Source of the DNA: SAR324 cluster bacterium
GTDB taxonomy: Bacteria > SAR324 > XYD2-FULL-50-16
Reading direction: 5' to 3'
DNA: 64,000 nt
NCBI GenBank assembly: GCA_028282885.1
Contig: JANQGX010000007.1
Coordinates: 124,001 to 188,000, forward strand
Notes under the pieces: generated by a model
Databases searched by the model: none
What the model was told of the DNA's origin: nothing
Seen by the model: only the letters and a program-made list of their open reading frames with translations
Program-made: the position numbers and the translations under genes
Shown here: in pieces, positions 26,252-34,665 of the stretch
How positions within the stretch are numbered: position 1 is the first letter of the stretch
Layout: each line of letters starts with the position of its first letter

Positions 26252-27160
26252 ATGTCGAACCTTCCCAGTCCATTGGTAACTGTTATCATGCCTGCGTACA
26301 ACTCCGCTTCAACAATCGAAAGCGCGGTGCAAAGCGTTGTAAGTCAGACCTATACCAACTGGGAGCTAATTGTTGTAGATGACGGATCCACGGACAATAC
26401 AGCAGATATTATCCACGCCTTCGAGCATCCGGGGATCGTTTACCTGCGACAGGAAAACCAGGGACAATCGAGTGCCAGAAATACCGGTATTAAATCGGCA
26501 AAAGGCGAATATATTGCCTTTCTGGACGCTGATGATATGTGGGAGACCAGCAAATTGGAAGAGCAGATCGCCTGCTTCATTAACAGTTCACAGGACCTGG
26601 GATTTGTGCATACCGGATACAGGGAATTTGATGAAAAGCGGGAGTATAACCCGCGCCCGTTGCGGTTTGTCAGAAAAAAGCAGCTATCCGGATTTGTATT
26701 TGAAGATTTGGTTGTTCATAACTTCATCGGTGTGCTGACTGTTATGGTCCCCAAAATCATTCTGGATGAGGTGGGATATTTCGACCAGAACCTGGTCAAT
26801 TCCCCCGATTGGGATCTCTGGTTGCGGATCACAAAATCATATCCCGTCGGTTATGTTGATAAATCGCTGGCGCGATACCGATTGAATCCCCATGGATTAT
26901 CAAAGAATTATATTAAGTATGAGAAGAACCTCTGGCTGCTGCTTGAACGCCACCTGTTAAAAGAGGACCTTCCGGCAAAAAAAAGAAAAAGAGGTTTGTG
27001 GCTCTATTATCGACATATGGCTCACGGATTTGCAAGAAACGGGAACTTCAGGAAGTCCTTTGAAAACCTCGTTCTGGCTCAGAAAAACCGACCCCTGACT
27101 TTTCAGAATCTGCTTTCATTAATCTATATATTTTTCCGGATATTAAGGAATAAGCCCTGA
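26252..27160 (+). CDS. Family 2 glycosyltransferase
   Basis: Cytoplasmic-face GT-A sugar transferase for a surface polymer. VTVIMPAYNSASTIESAVQSV at the start, ELIVVDDGSTDNT, NQGQSSARNTGI and the metal site FLDADDMW are typical. The second half has the acceptor region NSPDWDLWLRI. There is no membrane segment except a weak hydrophobic C-terminus. Donor and acceptor are unknown. The next gene, an LTA-synthase-like enzyme, starts 15 bp later, so they are probably co-transcribed. Confidence 0.92.
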   Translation: MSNLPSPLVTVIMPAYNSASTIESAVQSVVSQTYTNWELIVVDDGSTDNTADIIHAFEHPGIVYLRQENQGQSSARNTGIKSAKGEYIAFLDADDMWETSKLEEQIACFINSSQDLGFVHTGYREFDEKREYNPRPLRFVRKKQLSGFVFEDLVVHNFIGVLTVMVPKIILDEVGYFDQNLVNSPDWDLWLRITKSYPVGYVDKSLARYRLNPHGLSKNYIKYEKNLWLLLERHLLKEDLPAKKRKRGLWLYYRHMAHGFARNGNFRKSFENLVLAQKNRPLTFQNLLSLIYIFFRILRNKP

Positions 27161-27175
27161 GATAGTGAAATTTAA

Positions 27176-29527
27176 ATGTTTAAGAGATTAATCAATTGGA
27201 GTTCTTTCCCAATCCTCTGTTCATTAGTTCTTCAAACCGCCGGGCTTCTGCTTTTTGCCGCCACAGATCTGAAATCTATTCTTCCTGCGGGAAACAGCGA
27301 ACTGGTCGACCTCATTTACGGCTATTCCGGGACTGTAACCATACTGTATTACATAATTGTTGTTCTAATATCCGTATTACTCTTTCCAAGAAAATCGCCT
27401 CTGTTTATCAGATTGTTCATTTCCCTGGCATTTCTCATAGCAGGTGTCACGAACAATCCCTGGATTACTGTTCTTCTCGCTCCTCTATTCATTGAGAAAC
27501 CACCAACTCGGGAGATCGACAGAACAAGCAATATTCATTACCTGCAGATTATCCTTTCAGCACTGGTAATAGGGTCATTCTTCCTGATGACCATTCAATC
27601 GTCTTTTCCCCACGACGAATTTAAACGGGTTGCCTATCTGCAGGGATTCTCAACCATTTTCATGTTCATTCTGGTTTTGGCGATTATCCTGGTTGTAATC
27701 TTTTCCGGATCTCTCGATCACTGGTCAAGACGATTCTCCAGAGGGTATCTTAGTGGCGGGTCAGCAATGATTTCCCTGGCGCTTTTTCTTGTGTTACTTT
27801 TCTACGGGAATCAAAAGCTTTCATCCTTTGTCACACAATTCGAGCTGGATTATGCACCGTCTATGGTTGCAGGGTTTGTCACAGCCATCTTCCTGCTTTT
27901 TATTGCTCCTTTTGATACCGGTCACAAAGGTCTTTCAGGAATTGAGACCTTGTATTCGCCACTGGTGTCCAGATTTTTCTGGTTCAAATTCTTCGTTATC
28001 TCACTGGCATTCAGACACCTGATCGTCACCCTCGGTAAATCGGAACAGGATATTCTCATCATCATCCTTTATGACTACATCAGCATTTCAGCTCCGATTT
28101 TGATTCTCATTCTCAGTTTTGGATTGGCCAGCCGTTTTGCCGAACATGTCAGATCGCGGCTTTTTGCAGGCGGCATAGCCTTAGTGATACTATTACCGGT
28201 CATTTTCTCCATTGTGGTAGCCAGTGAATCCTGGACCATTCTTTCGGATATCAGAACTCCATACTCAAAATTCATCACATCAAACAGTCGAAAAATCCTT
28301 ACTCAAACTCATTTGCTAAACCGTGAACGCATCATTGACCGAAGGGTGAGAAACCTGGAAAGCCTGATTGCAAACGGTGAGCAGTTAAAGGCTGATGTCC
28401 GGGAGGTGTTTTTTCATGAAGGGAATCGTAACCGGTATTCCTCAATTCCCTATCCTTACATATTCGTCTTTATTGCCGATGGTGTATACGCAGGGCACAC
28501 TTCAATACATGGCTACAAAAGAGACACAACGCCATTTCTGAGCAGGTTTCAAAAAGAAGCAGTTAATTTTACCCAGTTCCACGCCTCATCATCCGCAACA
28601 GGATTAAGCATAACCTCCCTGTTCAGCGGTTCATATAGGGGAAATAACGATCCTGCAAAAAACAGCGATGAGCAACTATTATGTGATTCCCTGGTCAAAA
28701 GTGGATACACCAGTTTTGTGGCGCGTTGGTCCGGTTGCAAAAAACGCAGGGAAACAGGGCAGGCAGAATTAATCTATTTGAATCAGGCCGGGAAAAAGAA
28801 AAAAGACAGGGAAGTAATCTGGAAGTATATTGAGGAGAATCCGGACAAACCTGTCTTTGCCTATGTCCATGTTAAAGGGGGGCACGGGCCATGGAAACTG
28901 GAAAATGGCAATAGGGTATTCGGAGATGGCCGGGTCGATATTTATGACGCTTTAATCCTACGTTCCGATTCGGAATTCAAAGAGTTTGTAGAGAAAATCA
29001 AAGAGTTGAAGATTTACGATCAATCCATCATTATCTACACCAGTGATCATGGAATTGGGCTGGGATATAAGAATAACGATTTCACCATCTATTCCAATAT
29101 GTATAACGTCAACATGCATATTCCGTTTCTTATCCGAATCCCCGGTGTTAATGCTAAAACCGTGAAAAGCCACTACTCCCTGGTTGATATCAGGCCAACC
29201 ATTGAAGAGTTGATCGGTTACGATTCTCCTCAAGTTCATCAGGGACTCTCTTTCGCTGGCGAAATTAGGGATGACCTCCCAGAATCTGATCGTTGCGTCT
29301 TTGCCATCGCAACCTATTCGGACAGGTATGCCATGAAATGCCCTGATGGCATCAGGGTGGTCTACAACCGGGACTGGTCTTACTTAAATATCTATGATAC
29401 AAGGCAGGACCCCTATGAGCAGAAAGGATTGATTGAACAAATCCCGGAGGAAGAGTTTATAAAACTGATCAAACCGTTTGCAAGATTTATGGCTTTCGGC
29501 CGGGATAGTTATTCCAAACCCTACTAG
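27176..29527 (+). CDS. Polytopic membrane enzyme with sulfatase/LTA-synthase-type domain
   Basis: A 783-residue protein with about ten membrane helices in the first 350 residues and an extracytoplasmic alkaline-phosphatase-superfamily domain after about residue 420. The latter shows FIADGV (metal Asp), SSSATGLSITSLFSG (probable nucleophile Thr), FAYVHVKGGHGPW and IIYTSDHGIGLG (metal Asp-His). This arrangement fits enzymes that move phosphoglycerol, phosphoethanolamine or a related phospho-group onto a surface polymer (LtaS, OpgB, EptA types). The membrane part is longer than LtaS or EptA. It follows the GT2 gene and precedes genes of LicD and nucleotidyltransferase character. The transferred group is unknown. 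Confidence 0.83.
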   Translation: MFKRLINWSSFPILCSLVLQTAGLLLFAATDLKSILPAGNSELVDLIYGYSGTVTILYYIIVVLISVLLFPRKSPLFIRLFISLAFLIAGVTNNPWITVLLAPLFIEKPPTREIDRTSNIHYLQIILSALVIGSFFLMTIQSSFPHDEFKRVAYLQGFSTIFMFILVLAIILVVIFSGSLDHWSRRFSRGYLSGGSAMISLALFLVLLFYGNQKLSSFVTQFELDYAPSMVAGFVTAIFLLFIAPFDTGHKGLSGIETLYSPLVSRFFWFKFFVISLAFRHLIVTLGKSEQDILIIILYDYISISAPILILILSFGLASRFAEHVRSRLFAGGIALVILLPVIFSIVVASESWTILSDIRTPYSKFITSNSRKILTQTHLLNRERIIDRRVRNLESLIANGEQLKADVREVFFHEGNRNRYSSIPYPYIFVFIADGVYAGHTSIHGYKRDTTPFLSRFQKEAVNFTQFHASSSATGLSITSLFSGSYRGNNDPAKNSDEQLLCDSLVKSGYTSFVARWSGCKKRRETGQAELIYLNQAGKKKKDREVIWKYIEENPDKPVFAYVHVKGGHGPWKLENGNRVFGDGRVDIYDALILRSDSEFKEFVEKIKELKIYDQSIIIYTSDHGIGLGYKNNDFTIYSNMYNVNMHIPFLIRIPGVNAKTVKSHYSLVDIRPTIEELIGYDSPQVHQGLSFAGEIRDDLPESDRCVFAIATYSDRYAMKCPDGIRVVYNRDWSYLNIYDTRQDPYEQKGLIEQIPEEEFIKLIKPFARFMAFGRDSYSKPY

Positions 29528-29556
29528 CATAATATCACTGATGTTATGTTTTGTTT
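29528..29556 (+). terminator. Hairpin plus T-run after the LTA-synthase-like gene
   Basis: CATAATATC at 29528-29536 pairs with GATGTTATG at 29540-29548 (nine pairs, one of them G-U in RNA) around a 3-base loop, followed by TTTTGTTT. The first base immediately follows the stop codon. It has the form of a factor-independent terminator, though the stem is AT-rich. Confidence 0.6.
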
Positions 29557-29560
29557 CCTG

Positions 29561-29581
29561 AGTTGCCTAATTGAGGCAACT
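29561..29581 (+). repeat. Second hairpin, perfect 8-bp arms
   Basis: AGTTGCCT at 29561-29568 and AGGCAACT at 29574-29581 form a perfect stem with a 5-base loop, five bases after the first hairpin and its T-run. Tandem hairpins here may back up termination or mark the 3' end of the transcript. No T-run follows this one. Confidence 0.5.
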
Positions 29582-29783
29582 ACCAGCCATCCAAGTAAGA
29601 GTTAAGGCTTAATGTATAAAAAATCAGAATTCATCTGGAGAGCCATCAATACAGAAAATCGACTCTGACTAAGGGGCAAGATCCGGTCTTATATGCTCTA
29701 AATATGTTGATACCAGCAATACCGAACAGCACCAGAATCGCAACTGACCATCGTGAATGTTCATCTATTAGTTTCTCAATAAA

Positions 29784-30683
29784 ATGCTTGGTTCCAGAAT
29801 ACCGCCATACCGTTATGATTACTTCCTGATCTGGGGTCATGGTCTTCAGTATCAGGATCAGATTATCGATACAATCAGGTCTCATGAGCACCTGGAGATT
29901 CTCAGCCTGATCGCCCACAGGCCCAGGTCAATTAAACACCTGGTCAAGTGTATCTACTCATATGACTACGCTCCTTATTTTCATCTGCGCTCAAAAACCA
30001 GATATTTAATGACGACTCCCAGGGAGGTGCTTTTCATTTTCCTGAAAAATCACCTGCCGGCAGAGGACTGGAGTGGTGAAAATGATTTCCGACACATTGA
30101 ATCGGCTACGCTGAAGCCACTAAAGGAATCTTTGCGGGATCGCTTTAATGACAGAATCGATGGAAAACGTACGGAGGATCATGTGGTCCACGCTTCAGAT
30201 AATGAACTGCAAACCCACCATATACTCAAATATTTGAACAGGGGGGGAGTTACAAATCTCTGTGAAAAAAGGCCCATTCTCGATCTTCCTAACTATATTC
30301 GCCCGTATCAGAACATAACCATAAAAAAAGTTGATATTGACAGCATCGATTGCAGGATACTGAAAGGAGACCGGTTTGAATTTCAAACTGTCATCGTTCC
30401 TATAGCTGAATCTCCGCATTACAAAAGTATCTCGGAAAACACTAATATCTATGAAGACTATCTGGACTCTTTCCTGGGAGGACCTTTGACTCAGGATTAC
30501 TCTCTGAAACGGTTCCTGAAGCTGGACAGGCATCTGGATTACCTTGGTGAAGCTAATCCTACGGGATATGTTACGGTTGAAGAGCAGAAAAACAGTCGCT
30601 ATCTGATACTGGATGGACTTCATCGGGCATCAATATTACTAAAACGAGGCATAAAACAAATCACAGTCGCCATTCTCAAATGA
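29784..30683 (+). CDS. Unrecognised protein with ParB/sulfiredoxin-like DGxHR motif, surface-polymer locus
   Basis: A soluble 299-residue protein of no family I can name. The N-terminal half (YDYFLIWGHGLQYQDQIIDT, FHLRSKTRYLMTT, FRHIESATLKPLKESLRDRF, DHVVHASDNELQTHHILKYL) reads as an alpha/beta domain with several conserved-looking His, Arg and Asp residues. The C-terminus SRYLILDGLHRASILLKRGI matches the DGxHR pocket of ParB/sulfiredoxin-fold proteins, some of which use a nucleotide as kinases. Its stop overlaps the next start (ATGA), so the two are translated together. A phosphotransfer role is inferred from neighbours only. The ATG lacks a clear ribosome site. Confidence 0.72.
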   Translation: MLGSRIPPYRYDYFLIWGHGLQYQDQIIDTIRSHEHLEILSLIAHRPRSIKHLVKCIYSYDYAPYFHLRSKTRYLMTTPREVLFIFLKNHLPAEDWSGENDFRHIESATLKPLKESLRDRFNDRIDGKRTEDHVVHASDNELQTHHILKYLNRGGVTNLCEKRPILDLPNYIRPYQNITIKKVDIDSIDCRILKGDRFEFQTVIVPIAESPHYKSISENTNIYEDYLDSFLGGPLTQDYSLKRFLKLDRHLDYLGEANPTGYVTVEEQKNSRYLILDGLHRASILLKRGIKQITVAILK

Positions 30684-31360
30684 GCAATCCTATGTTGGAT
30701 CTAAAGCTACTACTTAAAGAAATCAAGGAAGAGGAATATTGTATCATCAAACTGAACCAGGACTTTCCCTCCTACCATGCCGGACAGGATCTCGATATTT
30801 TCTGTTACCATCCTGAGGCTATGTCTAAAAAAATCCTCAAGTGGGCAAACCCGTATCTCTCAGATACGATCTCCATCGATATTACTTTGAAGAATGGGAA
30901 CCTTCACCTCTATGTTGATATCCTGGAGAATAAAGAGATTCACTTTCGATTCGATCTCTACGGTGCGCTTCCTCACTACCAAAAACTACTGATCAAACCG
31001 GCCTTTTTCGAGAGTGTAGTGGAAAACAGGGTGGAAAAGCGACTGTCAAACGATGGAGGAACCTGCTGTTTTGTCCCATCTCCGATTGATGATATAATGT
31101 TAAGGTATTTTGAATTTGTGGAATGGTATGACGTCCGGCCTGATAAGATTAAACATCTGGAGTTCCTTATGGCCGAGTTAGAAGAAGAGGATAAACCACA
31201 ATTTATGAGAAAGCTTCACCACTACACTGCCCTGCCGGAAACCCGATATGAAGAAGCAAAAGTTCAACATTTCAGAATGATACGTTATGTTTACAAAAAA
31301 CTGAAAGGTAAAACCCCTGCAGAAATTTTCAGCCTCTTCAAACGAAAACTCTTTTCCTGA
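30680..31360 (+). CDS. Putative nucleotidyltransferase-fold protein, unknown
   Basis: A 226-residue soluble protein. The segment HAGQDLDIFCYHPEAMS gives G-x-D-x-D, and LHLYVDIL about 30 residues later supplies a third acid flanked by strands. This is the metal-site layout of the nucleotidyltransferase fold shared by LicD/fukutin enzymes. The rest (DDIMLRYFEFVEWY, PDKIKHLEFLMAEL) is helical, and the C-terminus is basic. It is coupled to the preceding gene by ATGA and faces a LicD-like gene on the other strand, which supports a phospho-sugar modification role by inference. I cannot name a family. Confidence 0.68.
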   Translation: MSNPMLDLKLLLKEIKEEEYCIIKLNQDFPSYHAGQDLDIFCYHPEAMSKKILKWANPYLSDTISIDITLKNGNLHLYVDILENKEIHFRFDLYGALPHYQKLLIKPAFFESVVENRVEKRLSNDGGTCCFVPSPIDDIMLRYFEFVEWYDVRPDKIKHLEFLMAELEEEDKPQFMRKLHHYTALPETRYEEAKVQHFRMIRYVYKKLKGKTPAEIFSLFKRKLFS

Positions 31361-31425
31361 CCAGAATCGTTAAGCTCAAAGGCGGCCCAAAAGGCGGACC
31401 TGACTAATTCCCCGCCTATCAATCC

Positions 31426-32073
31426 TTAAGAAACCAACCTGACCAGTTTTCTAATAAGTTTAAAACCAATAATTGCCGGGAGAAATATAACTCGAAAGGC
31501 GCGTCTGACTTTTGGAAAGCTGGCAGGCAGATCTGCCGGTTGATTCTCCCTGGGCACATTCCAGGAATCCCCATACCACTGAACCAAAAGCGCTTCAGGA
31601 TCGCCGGGAATTCTGTAGCTTTGTCCCAGGAAATCAATTTCATCAAATCTGTCAAAGTGAGAGCCATAAACCCTGTTACTGCCGTAATACCAGCACTTTT
31701 TCAGAAACAGGTCTCTTTTTCTTTTAAACAAACCGATATCAATATATTCATCCTGCCTCATGAAGGTGATCAGCTGCCCTTCATGTTTAACCCTGATCAT
31801 CTCAAAGCCTTCCTCTTCCATATCCTTTCTGGCTGCCAGTATTTTATCCAACTCACCATAAAAGGAGCCAAGATCAGTATCTGTATCAAATGGAATGAAT
31901 TGCTTATCCCGGTATGCCCCAAGCATGGTTCCGTAAACCAGCCAAAACTGAATTGAATGGTTATCAAAAACCCGCTTGAGAATTTCAAGATTTTCCCGGG
32001 CTATTTTCGGATCGATGCTCAGATCCGTTCTTCGCTGTTTTCTCGCTTCAAAATCGTAGGTTAAATTTTGCAT
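31426..32073 (-). CDS. LicD/fukutin-family phosphotransferase-like protein
   Basis: A 215-residue member of the LicD/FKRP group, which attaches phosphocholine or ribitol-phosphate-type groups to glycans using nucleotide-activated donors. The core FWLVYGTMLGAYRDKQFIPF followed by DTDTDLG is the family signature (GTLLGAxRxxxFIPWDDDID in relatives), with two of the acidic residues kept. EYIDIGLFKRKRD supplies the next conserved acid, and the tail is basic. It converges on the plus-strand pair before it, 65 bp apart. The substrate is unknown. Confidence 0.85.
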   Translation of the reverse strand: MQNLTYDFEARKQRRTDLSIDPKIARENLEILKRVFDNHSIQFWLVYGTMLGAYRDKQFIPFDTDTDLGSFYGELDKILAARKDMEEEGFEMIRVKHEGQLITFMRQDEYIDIGLFKRKRDLFLKKCWYYGSNRVYGSHFDRFDEIDFLGQSYRIPGDPEALLVQWYGDSWNVPRENQPADLPASFPKVRRAFRVIFLPAIIGFKLIRKLVRLVS

Positions 32074-32275
32074 ATCGCCAAAGTTCTTCGGTTGACTGAG
32101 GGGTAAGCATTAAACATGCCTGGATGGATCGTGGGTGAAAAACTGCTTCAGAATAAAGCTGTAATTTGTGGGATAAAAAAGAAGAAGTCGACCGGAACTA
32201 TCCGAAATCAACATTACCCGCTTCACAGCATCGGGTGCTGCAAAACGGATATGTTCTAGGAGCAGTCAGTTAAAA

Positions 32276-33781
32276 CTATTCATACTTAAAAATATTTAGA
32301 GAACTGTTTTGAGAAGTAGCTAAATACAGAGCACCTGCAGAATCAATAGCGAAGGATGTTTGATAAGCACCGTACGTAAAATCGGTTGAACTGGTACCGA
32401 CTTCCGACCAAGTGGATCCGTCCCAGGTTTGCACTTTTGGATATCTGTAACCGCTGGAGTCATAGGTATAGGACATGAACAAAGTTGTTCCGGAAAAGCC
32501 AATATTGAACTGTTTTGCATCCACATTTTCAATGTACGACCCACCGAGCTGAGTCCAAGTGCCAGATTCAAACTTATAAACTGTTGGACTATAATCTCCG
32601 GTTGATGAATATGAATAACCAAAAGCAACGTAAGGTACGCCGGAATTGATAGTAATGGATGGGCGGTAACGTGCATTATACGAGGGTATAATCGCACTAC
32701 TACCTAAAACGCTCCAGTTTGACCCATCAAAGGTTGCTACGTTTGGTTCATAATCAAAGGAGTAAGATGCATTTGTGCTGGTGCTATAGGCAACATATGG
32801 AGTCGATCCATCAACTGCGATGTCAATTGTAGTCTTGTCGCTGGAAGCGTAGCCTTGGGCATATCCTGCATAGGTAGAGGTATCGATAGCTGCTCCACCC
32901 AGGTTGTCAGTCCACGTACCATCATATTTCGCGACGTACAATGAGCCGGTTGACGTTTCAGTTCCATCAATATATGCCACGTACAAATCGTCCCCTCCCA
33001 TTGCGACAGCAACGCTGGCAATCGAGTTTGTCGGGGTGATTGTTTTAATCGTCGACCAGCCGGTTCCATTAAATAGATCTACAACCAGTGTATCATTATC
33101 TTCGTCCTCATAAGCAACATAGATAGTGCTCTCATCATATACAGCCATTGAGATATAATTGGCTTTAACGTTGGTGACGGCTGCGCCACTGACATCGGTC
33201 CAAGTTGAATCCGATAGTTTTTTGACATAAAGATAGCCATCATTTCCATCCTGATAAGCAACGTACGGAATATTGTCATAGGTATGAATATCGGTGAAAA
33301 ACGGCATGCCCGCTGAAATATTCCCCTCACCTGATGCTGACCAAGAACCAGTGTCGGAGTCATCCGATGAATCGGTGGATTCCTCTTTGTGCCAGATATA
33401 TTCCCCTTGTGGCATTTCAAAAGTTAAAACAGTCCCATCAACCGAATATGTATTATATACATGAGCATCGGCAGCTTCACATCCGACACCGTTTGACGAA
33501 GAGACAGTTCGAAAAAGATCTCCCCCTTCCGTATACCAGGTACCCGTTTCTTCAGTACACTCATAGGAAGTGTATGTATAAGTAGTTGACGTAAAGACCA
33601 GTTTTGCTTCGGTCCATGTCCAATCCGTGCCGTCAAGGGTTTGGGCATTCCAAGTACCAACCAAGTTAGAATCTCTGGTTTTATCGTCTGAACTGTCATC
33701 ACCAGAGGAAGCACAAGCTCCAAACAAAAATAACAAGATGATTGAAACAGTCAATAGATGGAGGAGAGAATTGTTTTTCAT
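32276..33781 (-). CDS. Repetitive surface lipoprotein, beta-propeller-like
   Basis: A 501-residue lipoprotein with signal and lipobox LFLFGACASSG. Residues about 35-130 resemble a lipocalin-like domain (NLVGTWNAQTLDG, VDGTVLTFEMP). After a Ser/Asp linker, about six repeats follow that contain YVAY and then DG/W patterns (for example NIPYVAYQDGNDGYLYVKKL, DLYVAYIDG, TPYVAYSTS, VPYVAFGYS). This suggests a beta-propeller of about six or seven blades. It is rich in Ser, Thr, Tyr and Asp and poor in Lys and Cys outside the N-terminus, unlike its neighbours. Probably displayed at the outer membrane; ligand unknown. It stands alone between gaps of about 200 bp. Confidence 0.78.
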   Translation of the reverse strand: MKNNSLLHLLTVSIILLFLFGACASSGDDSSDDKTRDSNLVGTWNAQTLDGTDWTWTEAKLVFTSTTYTYTSYECTEETGTWYTEGGDLFRTVSSSNGVGCEAADAHVYNTYSVDGTVLTFEMPQGEYIWHKEESTDSSDDSDTGSWSASGEGNISAGMPFFTDIHTYDNIPYVAYQDGNDGYLYVKKLSDSTWTDVSGAAVTNVKANYISMAVYDESTIYVAYEDEDNDTLVVDLFNGTGWSTIKTITPTNSIASVAVAMGGDDLYVAYIDGTETSTGSLYVAKYDGTWTDNLGGAAIDTSTYAGYAQGYASSDKTTIDIAVDGSTPYVAYSTSTNASYSFDYEPNVATFDGSNWSVLGSSAIIPSYNARYRPSITINSGVPYVAFGYSYSSTGDYSPTVYKFESGTWTQLGGSYIENVDAKQFNIGFSGTTLFMSYTYDSSGYRYPKVQTWDGSTWSEVGTSSTDFTYGAYQTSFAIDSAGALYLATSQNSSLNIFKYE

Positions 33782-33964
33782 TTGTTACCTCAACAAAAAG
33801 GAATTTCAATTAAACCGCTATCCCTGAAAAATCCGTGATCGATGACTTCAAGGAACCTTGATAAAGATAACGAAATGGTCTCAGATTTGAGACAGAATTC
33901 AATCCACCTACGACTGTATTTCTGTCCGGTTAATACGGTATATTTGTAGGGTCGTTACTGTATA

Positions 33965-34594
33965 TCACTCAATAATGAGTTTTTCCTTGACGGCGTAACG
34001 GACAAGATCCGCAACACAATGCAGATCTAACTTTTGGAGGATTCTAGAACGGTGGGTTTCAACTGTTTTAACGCTGATGTACAATTTCTCAGCGATTTTT
34101 TTATTTGTTAAACCGAGTGCGATTTGTTTGAGGACCTCTGTTTCTCGTTTCGTGAGACCCGAAGTCCTGTTCTTATGCTGAGACTGCAGATTCAAAATGA
34201 TCTCTGTCACACACGGACTGATGAACTTTTTACCTGAAGCAACAGTTTGAATGGCAAAAAGAAGCTCTTCAAAAGCATTGTCTTTCAATACATATCCCAT
34301 TGCTCCCGATTTTATGGCATTTTCGGCAATTACCGAATCCTTATGAAGGGTTAGTAATATCACTTTGGTATCTACTTCAAGATTTGAGAGTTCATTAAGG
34401 ACCTCAATACCATCCATCTGAGGCATTGAAATATCAATAATGGCAATATCCGGTTGTTCGAGTGTTATTGCCTTCAATGCTTCTTTTCCGTCTGCAGCTT
34501 CAGCAACGATTTTGATATCGTCAACGGATTGGAGTAATGCTTTTAAGCCCTGAAGGAAAATTTTATGATCGTCTGCTATAATAATGCGAATCAT
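33965..34594 (-). CDS. NarL/LuxR-type response regulator
   Basis: DNA-binding regulator with a receiver domain (IIIADDHKIFLQGLKAL, phospho-acceptor Asp about 54 in AIIDISMPQMDG, Lys in VLKD) and a GerE helix-turn-helix (LTKRETEVLKQIALGLTNK, VKTVETHRSRILQKL). It is encoded 71 bp after the giant histidine kinase on the same strand, so the pair almost certainly forms one two-component system. The target genes are not evident. AGAGG precedes the ATG by ten bases. Confidence 0.94.
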   Translation of the reverse strand: MIRIIIADDHKIFLQGLKALLQSVDDIKIVAEAADGKEALKAITLEQPDIAIIDISMPQMDGIEVLNELSNLEVDTKVILLTLHKDSVIAENAIKSGAMGYVLKDNAFEELLFAIQTVASGKKFISPCVTEIILNLQSQHKNRTSGLTKRETEVLKQIALGLTNKKIAEKLYISVKTVETHRSRILQKLDLHCVADLVRYAVKEKLIIE

Positions 34595-34665
34595 GTGAAT
34601 GGAACCTCTGTTTTTACAATTGTACCAGATGGATGGTTTTGATTTAGTTCGAATCGAGACAAAAA

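Noticed and set aside
29646..29918. 90-codon minus-strand frame with one hydrophobic segment
   Set aside because: Half of it is antisense to the DGLHR protein gene, with no ribosome site or family.
31381..31420. GGCGG/CCGCC repeats between convergent genes as a terminator
   Set aside because: Arms are only six bases with a 14-base loop and no T-run.
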